From assembly GCA_015179025.1 (NCBI GenBank), contig WHUX01000187.1, positions 1 through 64,000 of the forward strand: a stretch of 64,000 bases of DNA, read 5' to 3'. The DNA comes from Terfezia claveryi. Lineage: Eukaryota; Ascomycota; Pezizomycetes; Pezizales; Pezizaceae. This document shows, in pieces, positions 10,989 to 21,590 of the stretch. Made by a program: the position numbers and the translations under genes. Under the pieces are notes generated by a model that searched no databases, had not been told where the DNA came from, and saw nothing but the letters and a program-made list of their open reading frames with translations. Every line of letters starts with the position of its first letter. Position 1 is the stretch's first letter.

Positions 10989-11270
10989 AGTCCGTGACAA
11001 GTCAACTAGTCCGTGATAACTACGAGGGGTAGTGCAACCAGACTAGTCAACCAGTACGTACTAACACAATCACTCAGTGATAAGTCCATGACAAGACGAT
11101 CAGTCTGTGACAAGTCAAGTGCCAACCGACTAACAAGTCAACGAGTACGTAACAAGACAATCCAATCCGTGACAAGACAGTCAATCCGTGACAAAACAAC
11201 AAAGTGATAAGTCAACTAGTCTGTGACAAGACAAACAATCCGTGACAAGACAACCAACTAACTGCCGGGT
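10989..11270. repeat. TGTCACGGA cluster 4 (reverse orientation, loose spacing)
   Basis: Roughly ten copies of TCCGTGACA, TCTGTGACA or TCCATGACA are separated by ACAAGTCAACTAG-like spacers of variable length. The looser spacing suggests an older or slipped array. Confidence 0.78.
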
Positions 11271-11984
11271 GATTCCAACCGTATCAAACTCCCAATTGTG
11301 TAGAAGATACCTCCACATGTAATGACCAGCCACATACTGATCGGGTATTGGCTTTTTTTCTTCGCTCTAAGTTGCATAGTCTTATCTCATTTCTGAGACT
11401 CCTTTACTTTAGCAATAGAGACATCAAGGGGCTGGAGGGTGGACCATAGCCAGATAATGGCCATAGCAATGGTAGATAAAATCCGCATGTCCTTGCTGCT
11501 CCAAAAACTACAGTAACAGCAATTACTATGCTACTTCTTCAACTACCGTAATCCTCATCCTCAAGATCTCACACACCGAACAATACTATGCATACCAACT
11601 CGAGCACAGGAATCCCAGAGCAAAGCATGGCCCCAAGGTATGAACTTCTCATACTTAGTTTCTTGCCCAATATCATCGTTTTACAGTTATCCCGCATAAT
11701 CTTGGTATTTGCGATTTTGGGCTTAATGGGCTTGCCCAATTGACCGGTTGCAATAGATAGATTCTAATCGTATTTTCATTGCTCCCTAGGGACTGAGCTT
11801 TTGGAAGCTATAGGCAACTGCACATGCCAAAAGCACTGTGGCTTGTAGTGGTAGAAAATAGTTAAGGCTCCAGTGGATAGAAATAGGCGCTATAGCGGTA
11901 TGGTGGGCACATCACTTTAAAACAACAGGACCTTGTTATAAGCCTACGGCTAATCCGAATTTTACTCTAGTGATCTTAGGAACC
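11271..11984. other. Segment without a supported gene inside the hAT
   Basis: It may hold 5' exons of the gene at 11985-12490, but I could not define splice sites with confidence. Confidence 0.35.
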
Positions 11985-12490
11985 GATATCCGCGGCGCTA
12001 CTAGTCTCGCAGGCCAGTAGAAGTCCCTGCCACCCCAAGCGAAGTACCTACAGATGGTGAGGAAGTTGAAGACGATTTTCCTAGCGAGCAGCCGGAGAAC
12101 AAGGAGAATGAGAAGCCCGTCCCAAGCACGCAATATGAATTATCCCAATTTATTACATCTGCTTCTACCTTCCAAGAACATCCTATAATTTTAGACCCTG
12201 CCCCTTCTAGTTTCTGCCCAGTGAAGCCCCGTTCCCCATTGCGAGTACTAAGTTATTTGCCTGATGAGGATGGGGATGAGGTTGCTCCCCTCAGGACTAT
12301 GGATGCTAAACAGCAGCTCCTCCGCAAGCAACAAAGGGCTCGCGATCGGAAGCGGAGGGAAAAAAGGAGGGCAGGTCTAGGTAGACAGCCTGAGATAGTC
12401 AGCTCAATGGAAGGGCATCTTATCGGGCCTGGCTGTTCAAATATCCATATTGCCCATATTGGCCCTATAACCATGAATTTTAAGAAATAA
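11985..12490 (+). CDS. hAT cargo gene 2: unknown protein with basic, bZIP-like patch (3' exon)
   Basis: A plus-strand frame is open from just after a TAG near 11999 to the stop at 12488-12490, with an internal ATG at 12221. The encoded segment is acidic at first, then has a dense basic patch (K-Q-Q-R-A-R-D-R-K-R-R-E-K-R-R) at about 12325-12380, like a nuclear localisation signal or the basic half of a bZIP; no leucine zipper follows. The upstream exon structure is unresolved. No family recognised. The charged, nuclear-type composition fits a DNA- or chromatin-associated role, but that is a guess. Confidence 0.4.
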
Positions 12491-13082
12491 TAAATCTGGT
12501 TTATTTGGAATGCATCTATGCGCTTAGTGACAGATGCTCCCTTAGTAGTAATACAAGTCACATTTTCCTTTTTCGGTTCTTGACATCTAAGTTTGCTTGT
12601 AGTCTGGATCGTTTGCTTGTATACAAAGAATGAATGCATGCCTTTGTTCAATTTGCCCCTTTGTTCAATTTGCCCCTTTGTTAACTTCAACTCGCCGTAA
12701 CTTGTGAGGCATCTGAGAATCTTATTCATTTCTCACAACAAACATTGACAGTTCAACCCACATAAATTGTGCTCACAATAATTCAGGGGTAAGTGCTTTA
12801 AGTTCTGTAACTGGAGACCAGCTATGCAAGTCGCGGGTGGATAGATTACTGACGGAGACATCACAGATATTTTAACCCACATAACTTGGCCTCAGAATAT
12901 TCAAAGGTTGTGTCCTTGCGGGTTGCCTGAATTGGAAAGATAGTGTAATTCACTGAATTGTAGAAGTCTCACGCTGCGTCCAGTATAATACCCACTATTG
13001 GCTATCGCCAGCGCTGGTTAGAAGGCCTCATTTCTACAAGTATGTGCTCCAAGGTCGTGCATGATCCAAAGTGCTCCAAGGG
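12491..13082. other. Non-coding segment inside the hAT
   Basis: No exon seen. A short direct repeat of TTTGTTCAATTTGCCCC occurs at 12650-12680. Confidence 0.4.
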
Positions 13083-13142
13083 CTGTGTCACGGATGGTGT
13101 CATGGATGGTGTCACGGACGGTGTCATGGACGGTGTCTAGGA
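13083..13142. repeat. TGTCACGGA cluster 5, just upstream of cargo gene 3
   Basis: Four to five head-to-tail units of GTGTCACGGATG or GTGTCATGGACG with a 13-bp period end about 22 bp before the first ATG of the next gene. Confidence 0.85.
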
Positions 13143-14438
13143 CGTCCATAGATCTGACAAGAAAGTGTGTAGCCAAAAAAACAGACTATCAAAGCAAGGG
13201 ATCACAATGGTAGGCCCTGTACAGAAAAAGAAGATGCCATTGAAGAGGAACACAACATCCGGGAATCGAACAACAGATAAACGCAAATGGAGAAAGACTT
13301 CTGTGACAACTGTGCCAGTCATGCCTATCCTAGCCGCGCCTGCCCCAGCCCCAGTTACGTCAGTAAACCCATATGAGAAGTATGTAGAATTTCCTTGGGG
13401 CTCAAAAGAATTTGACCCAGACAAAGAGTTTAGTGAGGGTCGTAAGGTTTGGGGAACATCAACCAATCCACACACCAGAAAAATCTGGGAAACTCATAAA
13501 AGATTGCTGGGTCTAGTTCTAGCGTTCAAACGAGCCAAGGACTGGAAGCGCCAAAAAGTTAACAGGGCTCTCAAAGCTGGCGTGGCGGAGAGTGAATATG
13601 CCACTGTTACCGGTGCACCAATTGGGACGAAGAGGAATCAGCTCAGTGATATACAATGTGGCAAGTTCGAATGACTTGTCCAAAAGACCTGGGAGGTAAT
13701 GTTAGTTCGGAAGAAGGCGTATATTTTATATCGCTGGTATGGGCTCTCCCAAGCACAGAAGAGGTTTTATCTTGAGCTAGGCGAAGGTGATAATATACCA
13801 GCATTTACAATTCCAGAAGGTGATTTGGAAGAAACGGGAACAAAGCCAGTAAATGAGTTTAGCGTCATTGTTAGTGTTGAGCCCATTTCACGCCAAGCAT
13901 ATACACGGTTCGAGGGCACAATTGAACAGCCACATGCACAGGACAATGCAATTGCCATAGCCGATCGGATCATACAGGAAATGGAAATAGCTGAAGGGGG
14001 TAAAGAAGATTATTTAAGTGATGCAGTTGAGGATATTGAACCCATATGTATCTCTCCCTTCAGAAGTGTGATATATTATTCACTATAGCATAGGACTCCG
14101 AGGATGAAACTGATGGCCAGGTTCTAGAGGACGACCTTTCATCATCTGATACTGAGGCAGAGCTTACTGATTCCAATGATGATGCCAAGGTATATTCGGT
14201 AAAGGATAGCGTAATCGAAACTCCATTATGGCCAGCATCGAGGTTACGTCAAAAAGGATTGCCTCATCTTGGTGGCGATTCAACCCCAGGACTTATTCCG
14301 AGCGACACAGATGATGATGATTACGAGGATGTGGAGGGGATTGAGGAGAATGAAGTGGAAGAAGGGGATGAAGCGAATGAAGAGGGTGAAGAGGATGAAG
14401 AAGATGAAGAGGGTGAAGAGGATGAAGAGGATGAATAA

Positions 14439-14953
14439 TGTCACAACCATGTTCTTAGTTTTGATTTGACACTCGAACAGGCTTGTTCAGGTATTGTGCT
14501 GTTTTGACACTCGAACAGGCTTGTTCGGGTGTTGTCGATGGGTGATTGTTATCTTAGCTTCCGAGATGGGAATTTCGGGAAGCTTATTCCTTCCACGGCC
14601 TTGGCCTGAAATCATGTATATATATCTTCATCTCTCCGCCCTCTCGTTGGATCCCCATCCAACGTCTTGTATACCTAATACAGGATCTTGCCTCTCCCAA
14701 CGCTTGTGCACCTCCCTTATGCACCCCCTTGTCTCATGAACAGCTCTGCAGCACAGCTGCCTCCCTCCGACATACGCGGCAACTGCCTCCGCGTGTCTCG
14801 TGCCCCTTGCCCTCGGCCTCTCTTGCCTCTTGCCCTTGCCTTGTCCCTAGCCTTTCCCCAGATCACACATGTAGTGCTCCTACGTGTGCGATTACCCTTT
14901 GCCACTGCCCCGGCGTACCCCTTGATCGCCCTGTCCCTAGAGCCGTCGTTATA
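14439..14953 (+). repeat. 5' LTR of chromovirus A
   Basis: Starts TGTCACAACC and ends GTTATA, a decayed GTTACA. Twin GAACAGGCTTGTTC palindromes lie at 14470-14535, and a TATATATA box near 14617-14625 is the likely promoter. Confidence 0.92.
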
Positions 14954-14989
14954 CTACGTTGGATCTTATCGACCAACTGGTACGCTATC

Positions 14990-16156
14990 ATGTCCGGAAC
15001 CCCTCCACCTGCTATCAGGTTTCAAACCTGGAGAAACTCCCCTATACTCTCAGGTCCGAACGAATTAAATGCCTATCGTCGAGAAATCATCGACATCTTC
15101 GAGGCCATGGATGCCATCGGGGCCGAACTCGGCAACAGCCTAGCCATGGTCGAACGAAAGCTAAGATCCGCCGACGAAGAGATCACGGTCCTCCAGACAC
15201 ATCTCGACCATGTAAACCTTGCCCTGGCTAACGAACGGACTATGGTCCAAAACCTCAGCCGGGCCCTAGCGAACCTGGCAATACTAACAACAACAGTAGC
15301 CAGTAGCAACAAGACCGAAAGCATTCCAACACCCCCCAAGTTCAATAGGGACCGGGCTTGTCTATGAGCCTGGAAGAATGCAGTCAATCTCAAGCTGAAT
15401 GGGGATTCTGCCAGGTTCCCGTCGGAACAACATCAACTGGCATACGTTTTCGCCTTGCTGGAGGGGAAAGCTTGTGACCAGATTCAGCCATATGTCTCCG
15501 AAACCGGGATCAAGCTTGATGATATCTCGGCCCTTTTCACAATCCTGGATAGGGCGTTCGGGGACCCCGATGCCGTTGGCACTACCAGTAGGGCCCTCCG
15601 AGCCCTCAGGCAGAAAAACACCGATCTGTCAACTTATGTGGCAGAATTCTCGAGATTGGCGGCGGAGGTCCGATGGAATGACTAGTCCAAACTGGAGCAA
15701 TTCCAGGAAGGGCTAAATGACGAAATCCAGCAGGCCATAGTCAGCCTCCCGGAAGCCAAAACCCTTGACGAATTCATTGACCAGGCTTCCCGGGTAGAAC
15801 AGCGGATGTCCCAGCTCCGCAACCGCCCCACGTACAGGCCAGCACCCCGTCTCCCACAACCCCAGCATCAGCCTCAGCAACACCATGCCACCAAAATAGC
15901 GGCCCCTGCCCCCGCCAATCAACCAGCACACCCATCGTTAGTGGCAGGAGGGCCCACCCCCATGGATTTATCATCAGGCAGACCCCACCTGACCCAAGAA
16001 GAGAGGGAACGCCGCCGGAATAATAGGCTATGCATAACCTGTGGGAAGGCTGACTACTTCATTGCGGCTTGCCCCCTTTAAAAGAATCGCTCCCTGGCCA
16101 TACATGCAGTGTCCAAGACCCCAGAGGAGTCGGGAAAAGCGGAGTCCCTTGCCTAG
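14990..16156 (+). pseudogene. Gag of chromovirus A
   Basis: Structural capsid protein. It starts at the ATG 14990, shortly after the LTR, and runs in one frame to the natural stop 16154-16156. An N-terminal coiled coil (~residues 20-95), capsid helices around the L-L-E-G-K-A motif, a Q/P-rich linker, and a degraded CCHC zinc knuckle near 16031-16075 (the His is replaced by Tyr) are visible. Premature stops are at 15365 (CGA>TGA), 15683 (TGG>TAG) and 16079 (CGA>TAA). It overlaps pol in the -1 frame. Confidence 0.88.
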
Positions 16157-19100
16157 TTGCTGACACTAGCAAGGGACCTATCATGGGTCATTTATCTTTG
16201 TCTGCATTTTCATTGCCTGCATCTATATCTGTTGATGAATCTCGCTTGTTTGGCGAGTATTTTGTAGTACCAATAACTGTTAAATTCAATGGTAAAATAG
16301 TGGTAACATTAGCTCTCGTAGATTGTAGTGCTTCGGGGATAGCCTTCATTGATCAGACCTTCGTCAGTAAAAACTCCATACCAACCTCCAAGCTAAAGAC
16401 CCCCTACCTTCTTGATGTCATTGACGGCCGCCCTATCTCTTCTGGGGCTATTACCCACCTCGCGTGTCCGCCCAGTGCCATTGGAGACCATTTGGAGGAC
16501 CTCCCAATGTTTGTGACCAAACTAAAATATCCAATTGTCCTTGGGATCCCCTGGCTCAGAATGCACGATGTGTCAGTCAGCTTAGGCTCTTACACCTTGC
16601 AATTCAACAGCCATTACTACAGAACAAACTGTGGAGGTCCAAAAATCACCGTCACGGGGCTATATGCATTACTACCCCTAATAATCCACCCAACCTAGGT
16701 GGTACACCAGCCCGCGCACATCAATGCTACTCACTGCCCTGCTCCCCCTGTTCCCCACATTCCCCCTGTTCCTCCCGTTCCCCCCGTTCCCCCCGTTCCT
16801 CCCGTTCCCCCCGTCCCCCCTACTCCCCCTATTCAACCTCCCCCAAAGCCCCTGAATATTAGCTTTATTGGGGCAGGGGCTTTCGCTTACCTCACCAGGA
16901 GGCACAAGCTGAAGGCTCATGCTCTGTCCATATATAAGGTAAATCTAGAGATTGGTAAGACCCGGTCGAAGGAGGAGTGGAAGTCCATGGTCCCAGACGA
17001 ATACCACGAATTCATCGACCTGTTCTCGGAAAAGGCTGCAGAAAAACTCGCACCCCACCGGCCATATGACCACACAATTCCGCTGATAGAGGGTAAAACC
17101 CCTCCCTATGGGCCCCTCTACGGAATGTCCTGGTTGGAGCTGGAAGCTTTGAAGAAATACTTGGAGGAAAACCTCAACAAGAGCTTCATTCGCCACAGCT
17201 CTTCACCAGTGGGTGCCCCAGTGCTTTTCGTGAAGAAATCGGACGGCTCTCTCCAGTTGTGTGTCGATTACCGGGGCCTAAACGAGATAACGATCAAAAA
17301 CAGGTACCCCCTACCCCTAATCTAGGAGACATTAGCCAGGCTTTCTAAGGCAAAATGGTTCACCAAATTGGACTTGAGAGGGGCGTACAACCTGGTACGG
17401 ATCGCTAAGGGGGAGAAGTGGAAAACTGCCTTCCGGATACATTACGGCCACTTCGAGTACAACGTCATGCCCTTCGGCTTGACCAATGCCCCGGCCTCTT
17501 TCCAACACTTTATTAACGACACTCTGCGAGACTTCCTGGACGTGTTCTGCACGACTTACCTTGATGATATCTTGATCTATTCAGATACTCTGGCAGAGCA
17601 CAAAATCCATGTCAGGCAAGTCTTGGAGAACCTGGAGCAGGCTGGGCTGTACCTTAAGCCTGAAAAATGCAAATTCCACGTCCAAGAGGTGAAGTACCTG
17701 GGCTTGATCATAACCACAGAAGGTATTAGGATGGACCCCGCTAAAGTTGCTGCAATCCAAGAGTGGGAAACCCCAGCCAATTTGAAGGATGTGCAGGCCT
17801 TCCTAGGATTTGCCAACTTCTACCACCAATTTATCCTGGGATACTCCAGAATCGCGGCACCCCTGACAGCCTTGACGAAAACGAAGGTAGAAGCTGGCTC
17901 ACACCTGACAAAAAGGGCCTTCCACTGGAATCCAGAAGCCCAATCCGCCTTCCAGAACCTCAAGGAAGCCTTCTGCTCAGCCCCAATCCTAGCCCATTTT
18001 GACCCTGATAGCGAGTACATCGTGGAAACGGATGCCTCCGACTATGTCTCCGCCGGAGTCCTGTCCCATTATATCGATGGAGTCCTCCACCTAGTGGCCT
18101 ATTTCTCCAAAAAGTACTCCCCGGCGGAGTGTAATTACGAAATCTATGATAAGGAGTAAATGGCCATTGTGCGAGCATTCAAGGAATGGAGACCACACCT
18201 GGAATCGGCAAAGGGGGTTATCGAGGTCCTCTCTGACCATAAGAACCTAGAGTACTTCATAACCACCAAATTGCTAAATCGCCGACAGGCTAGGTGGTCG
18301 GAATTCCTCTCTCGGTTTAACTTCAAGATAAGGTATTGGCCGGGAAAGGCTGGGGGTAAGCCGGATACACTGACCAGGAGATCAGGAGATCTCCCTAAAG
18401 GGGGGGATGAAAGGCTAAAGTACCAGAATCAAGTGGTACTGAAACCCGAAAATCTCGACCTGGCGGCCAATACCCTTACGGAAGCTAAAGCTGAGGCTGA
18501 GGCTGATGTGGAAGCTGAGGCTGACCTCAGACAACTAGTGAGACAGGCATATGAGGACGACCCCCTGGCCAAGGAAATTATCACCGCAGTGGATTCTGAC
18601 CAGCGCCGCCACCCCAAGATCTCCCTAGCCGAGTATACCATCCAGGAAGGTCTCCTCTACCACCTCGAACGGCTGTATGTGCCGGAAGGAGAGCTGCGCC
18701 TTCGATTGATCAAGGAACACCATGACAGCCTGGTTGCAGGTCACCCTGGAGTGGCCAAAACGTTAGAGCTTCTGGCCAGGGAATACACATGGATTGACCA
18801 ACGGAAGGACGTGGAGCGGTACGTACGGAACTGCCACGTTTGCACGCGTGCTAAGCCTGTCCGCCATGCCCCGTATGGGACCCTGAAACCTCTGGATATC
18901 CCTGATCGGCCGTGGCTACACCTGACTATGGACTTCGTGACAGGGTTGCCAGAAGATTCGGGGTTCAATGCCATCTTGATGGTGGTAGATTGGTTGACGA
19001 AAATGAGGCATGTTATACCTTGCCGGGACACCTGCTCCGCCCCAGAGTTAGCCAACCTCTACCTCAACAATGTATTCCAATAGTATGGCCTTCCTGAGTC

Positions 19101-19980
19101 GATCGTATCCGACCGTGGCCCTCAGTTTACCTCAGAATTCTGGCAAGCCTTCTGCGAACTTCTGGGGATCAAAGTACGCCTGTCAACGGCATATTACCCC
19201 CAAATGGACGGCCAATCAGAGAGGATGAACGCCATTATGGAGCAATATCTGCAGGCCTTTGTCAATTACCAGCAGGATAATTGGGTTTCGTTGCTGGCCG
19301 CCTGCGAATTCACCGTGAACAACCAGTTCTCGGAATCCTGCAAAACCTCTCCTTTCCTGGCTAATTACAGTTGGCACCCCCAGTTCGTGGATGCCCTGGC
19401 GCCCCTGCAAAAAGCCCACCCCCTAGCTAAAGAGTTCGCAGTTGGAATCGCTGAACTCCACCGTACCCTGAAAGCCGAGCTGGGATATGCGCAAGCCCGG
19501 CAAGCTGAGTATGCCAATGGATCATGGTTGCCAGCCCCCAGATATCAGCCAGGAGACAAGGTGTGGCTCTCCAGCAGGCACTTCCGAACGGAATGGCTAT
19601 CTCGCAAGCTGGATCACAAGTTCCTAGGCCCCTACGAGGTGTTAGCAGCTGTGGGCACTCATGCTTATCAGCTGAGGTTTCCCAAGAATATCAAGCGCCA
19701 TCCGGTCATTCATGTCTTGGAGATTGAGCCAGCTACCGACGATCCCCTTCCCGGGCAAAAGCACCCCCCACCTCCTCCAGGGGTGATCACAGGTAAAGAG
19801 GAGTGGGAGGTTGAGGAGGTACTGGACTCAAGGAAACACTATGGACGAGTTCAGTATAAGGTCAAGTGGTTAGGGGATAAGGAGGCTACCTGGCAACCTG
19901 CAGAGGACTTAGAGAATGCGCAGGATTTGGTCACCCTATTCCACCAGCAATACTCAAGGAAGCCTCGCCTAATGGAATAA
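16069..19980 (+). pseudogene. Pol of chromovirus A: protease, reverse transcriptase, RNase H, integrase, chromodomain
   Basis: One reading frame, -1 to gag, broken only by stops at 16696, 17323, 18157 and 19081, all explicable as CAG>TAG or CAA>TAA. Order: aspartic protease with a degraded D-S-G-A motif near 16320; reverse transcriptase with Y-L-D-D at about 17556-17575; RNase H with D-A-S-D near 18030; integrase with H-H-C-C zinc domain (18718-18850), then D, D and E at about 18928, 19110 and 19215; a GPY/F module near 19625; and a C-terminal chromodomain (19795-19960) with the aromatic W-K-V-K-W and W-Q-P segments. Chromodomains of this type steer integration toward marked chromatin. Four point changes from full openness make this a fairly young copy. 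Confidence 0.9.
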
Positions 19981-20168
19981 TGTTGTGTCTTTTGAGAGTC
20001 ATACGGTAGGGCCCGTCCGACTCTCGTTCTTCTCGCTCTTCTCGTTCTTCTTGTTGTTTGGAGTTGGAATCCTTGTCGTTGCCTTTGTTGTTGTTTCCTG
20101 TGTTGATTTTGCCGGTTATCATGCCCAGGCCTCCTAGTTGCTGGAGCTCCAGCCTAAAAGGGGGATAG

Positions 20169-20683
20169 TGTCACAACCGTGTTCTTAGTCTTGATTTGAC
20201 ATTCGAACAGGCTTGTTCGGGTGTCGTGCTGTTTTGACACTCGAACAGGCTTGTTCGGGTATCGTCGATGGGTAATTGTTATCTTAGCTTCCGAGATAGG
20301 AATCTCGGGAAGCTTATTCCTTCCACGGCCTTGGCCTGGAATCATGTATATATATCTTCGTCCCTCCGCCCTCTCATTGGATCCCCATCCAACGTCTTAT
20401 ATACCTAATACAGGATCTTGCCTCTCTCAAGGCTTGTGCACCTCCCTTGTGCACCCCTTTGTCTTTTGAACAGCTCTGCAGCACGGCTGCCTCCCTCCGA
20501 CACACGCGGCAACTGCCTCCGCGTATCTCGTGCCCCTTGCCCTCGGCCTCTCTTGCCTCTTGCCCTTGCCTTGTCCTTAGCCTTTCCCCAGATCACACAC
20601 GTAGCACTCCTACGTGTGCGATTCCCCTTTGCCACTGCCCCGCCGTACCCCTTGGTCGCCCTATCCCTAGAGCCGTCGTTACA
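20169..20683 (+). repeat. 3' LTR of chromovirus A
   Basis: 515 bp, same length as the 5' LTR and differing mostly by C/T and G/A changes. Preceded by the polypurine tract and followed directly by the resumed acidic-tail coding sequence. Confidence 0.92.
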
Positions 20684-20810
20684 AAGAAGATGAAGAGGGT
20701 GAAGAGGATGAAGAGGATAAAGAGGATGAAGAGGATAAAGAGGGTGAAGGAGAGGATGATGTCGAGGGAAAAGAACAAGATGAATAATGACTACGTATGG
20801 GGTGTCACGG

Positions 20811-20853
20811 AGCTTACACTTTGTCACGGAATTTATATTTTGTCACAGATCCC
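20811..20853. repeat. TGTCACGGA cluster 6, just downstream of cargo gene 3
   Basis: Three units (TGTCACGGAG, TGTCACGGAA, TGTCACAGAT) spaced 18-19 bp begin 24 bp after the stop of the acidic-tail gene. Confidence 0.8.
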
Positions 20854-21590
20854 TATGTTGTCCAGCAATTAGTTCTCTATTTCCTTGTCGTCTGATGGAA
20901 TGTTTGGTATTGGTTATTTGATATATCATTGTGGGTCAGGATTGTTGATTTATTATTCTTTTGGATACAGCAATAGGTTAGTATAGACTAGTCGCTAGGT
21001 GGACAATAGAGTACTTAAGGTATAGTCTGGTTGGCACAAGCCCGGTATATTAGGCTAGTGGTGCAGGCTTAGACTGGGGTACAACTCACGAGTCGGCTTA
21101 CACTAGTCCCTCGGTGTTTTAAGGTTGCATATGTGACAGATAGGTATATATATATACTCTAGTATATATTGCCTCCCAGCTTGTCTGGTCTCCTCCAGTA
21201 ATCCCAGCCCACCTGCAGGCAAAAGTAACCCATATACGGCCCCGTTAAGGGGGCCAAAATGAGTCAGTCCCTAGTGGGAATTTGGCAAAAGGCAAGTTAA
21301 TCTGCCACGACGATGCTTGTTCAGCTTAATTGTGTACACGACTAAAAGCCTAACAGCTAGTTGTCGATATCCTTTGTTGGGTTTCGTTTGTCGTGTTTCC
21401 TTTGTCGGGTTTCCTTTATCGATGTATCTAAGCTAACTTGAGGGAATATGCAGGCAAACTTGGATTCATTGTTTGATAGTTAGGTCTGGATCCCCACAAC
21501 GCTCTGTATTGCTTCGTCTCGTATAAGATCATCACTATCGCTCCTGGGTCACCAAGTTCATCACCTCCTTTAACCAGCTAACATATAAAA
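20854..21590. other. Upstream region of the H3-like gene
   Basis: No supported exon. A TATATATATA run lies at 21147-21158 and a triple GTCG-TTTCCTTTGTCGGG-type short repeat at 21360-21415. Either could belong to the promoter of the gene starting at 21591; I see no other regulatory mark. Confidence 0.4.

Larger units (their letters stand above)
14439..20683 (+). mobile_element. Chromovirus A (Ty3/gypsy LTR retrotransposon)
   Basis: A 6,245-bp element with 515-bp LTRs, gag then pol, and a terminal chromodomain. The flanks AATAA (14434-14438) and AAGAA (20684-20688) are a 5-bp duplication with one mismatch. A polypurine tract precedes the 3' LTR at 20154-20168. It disrupts cargo gene 3 of the hAT, so it is younger than the hAT insertion. 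Stops in gag and pol make it non-autonomous. Confidence 0.93.
13165..20787 (+). pseudogene. hAT cargo gene 3: unknown protein with long acidic tail, split by chromovirus A
   Basis: The first part, 13165-14438, has a basic N-terminus, a central region with aromatic-rich motifs (E-F-P-W-G-S-K-E-F; W-E-T-H-K-R-L), one TGA at 13672-13674 that looks like a decayed CGA, an intron around 14048-14093 whose exact borders I cannot settle, then an acidic E/D/G tail. Chromovirus A cuts the tail. The last 104 bases, 20684-20787, continue the same acidic repeat in frame and end with the stop. No known family recognised. Long acidic C-terminal tails occur in histone chaperones such as nucleoplasmin and NAP1, and this gene shares the element with an H3-like gene, but I see no chaperone fold signature. 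Confidence 0.6.

Noticed and set aside
14439..20683. Chromovirus A as part of the original hAT cargo
   Set aside because: It has its own LTRs and near-perfect 5-bp duplication and cuts a cargo gene in frame, so it is a later insertion.
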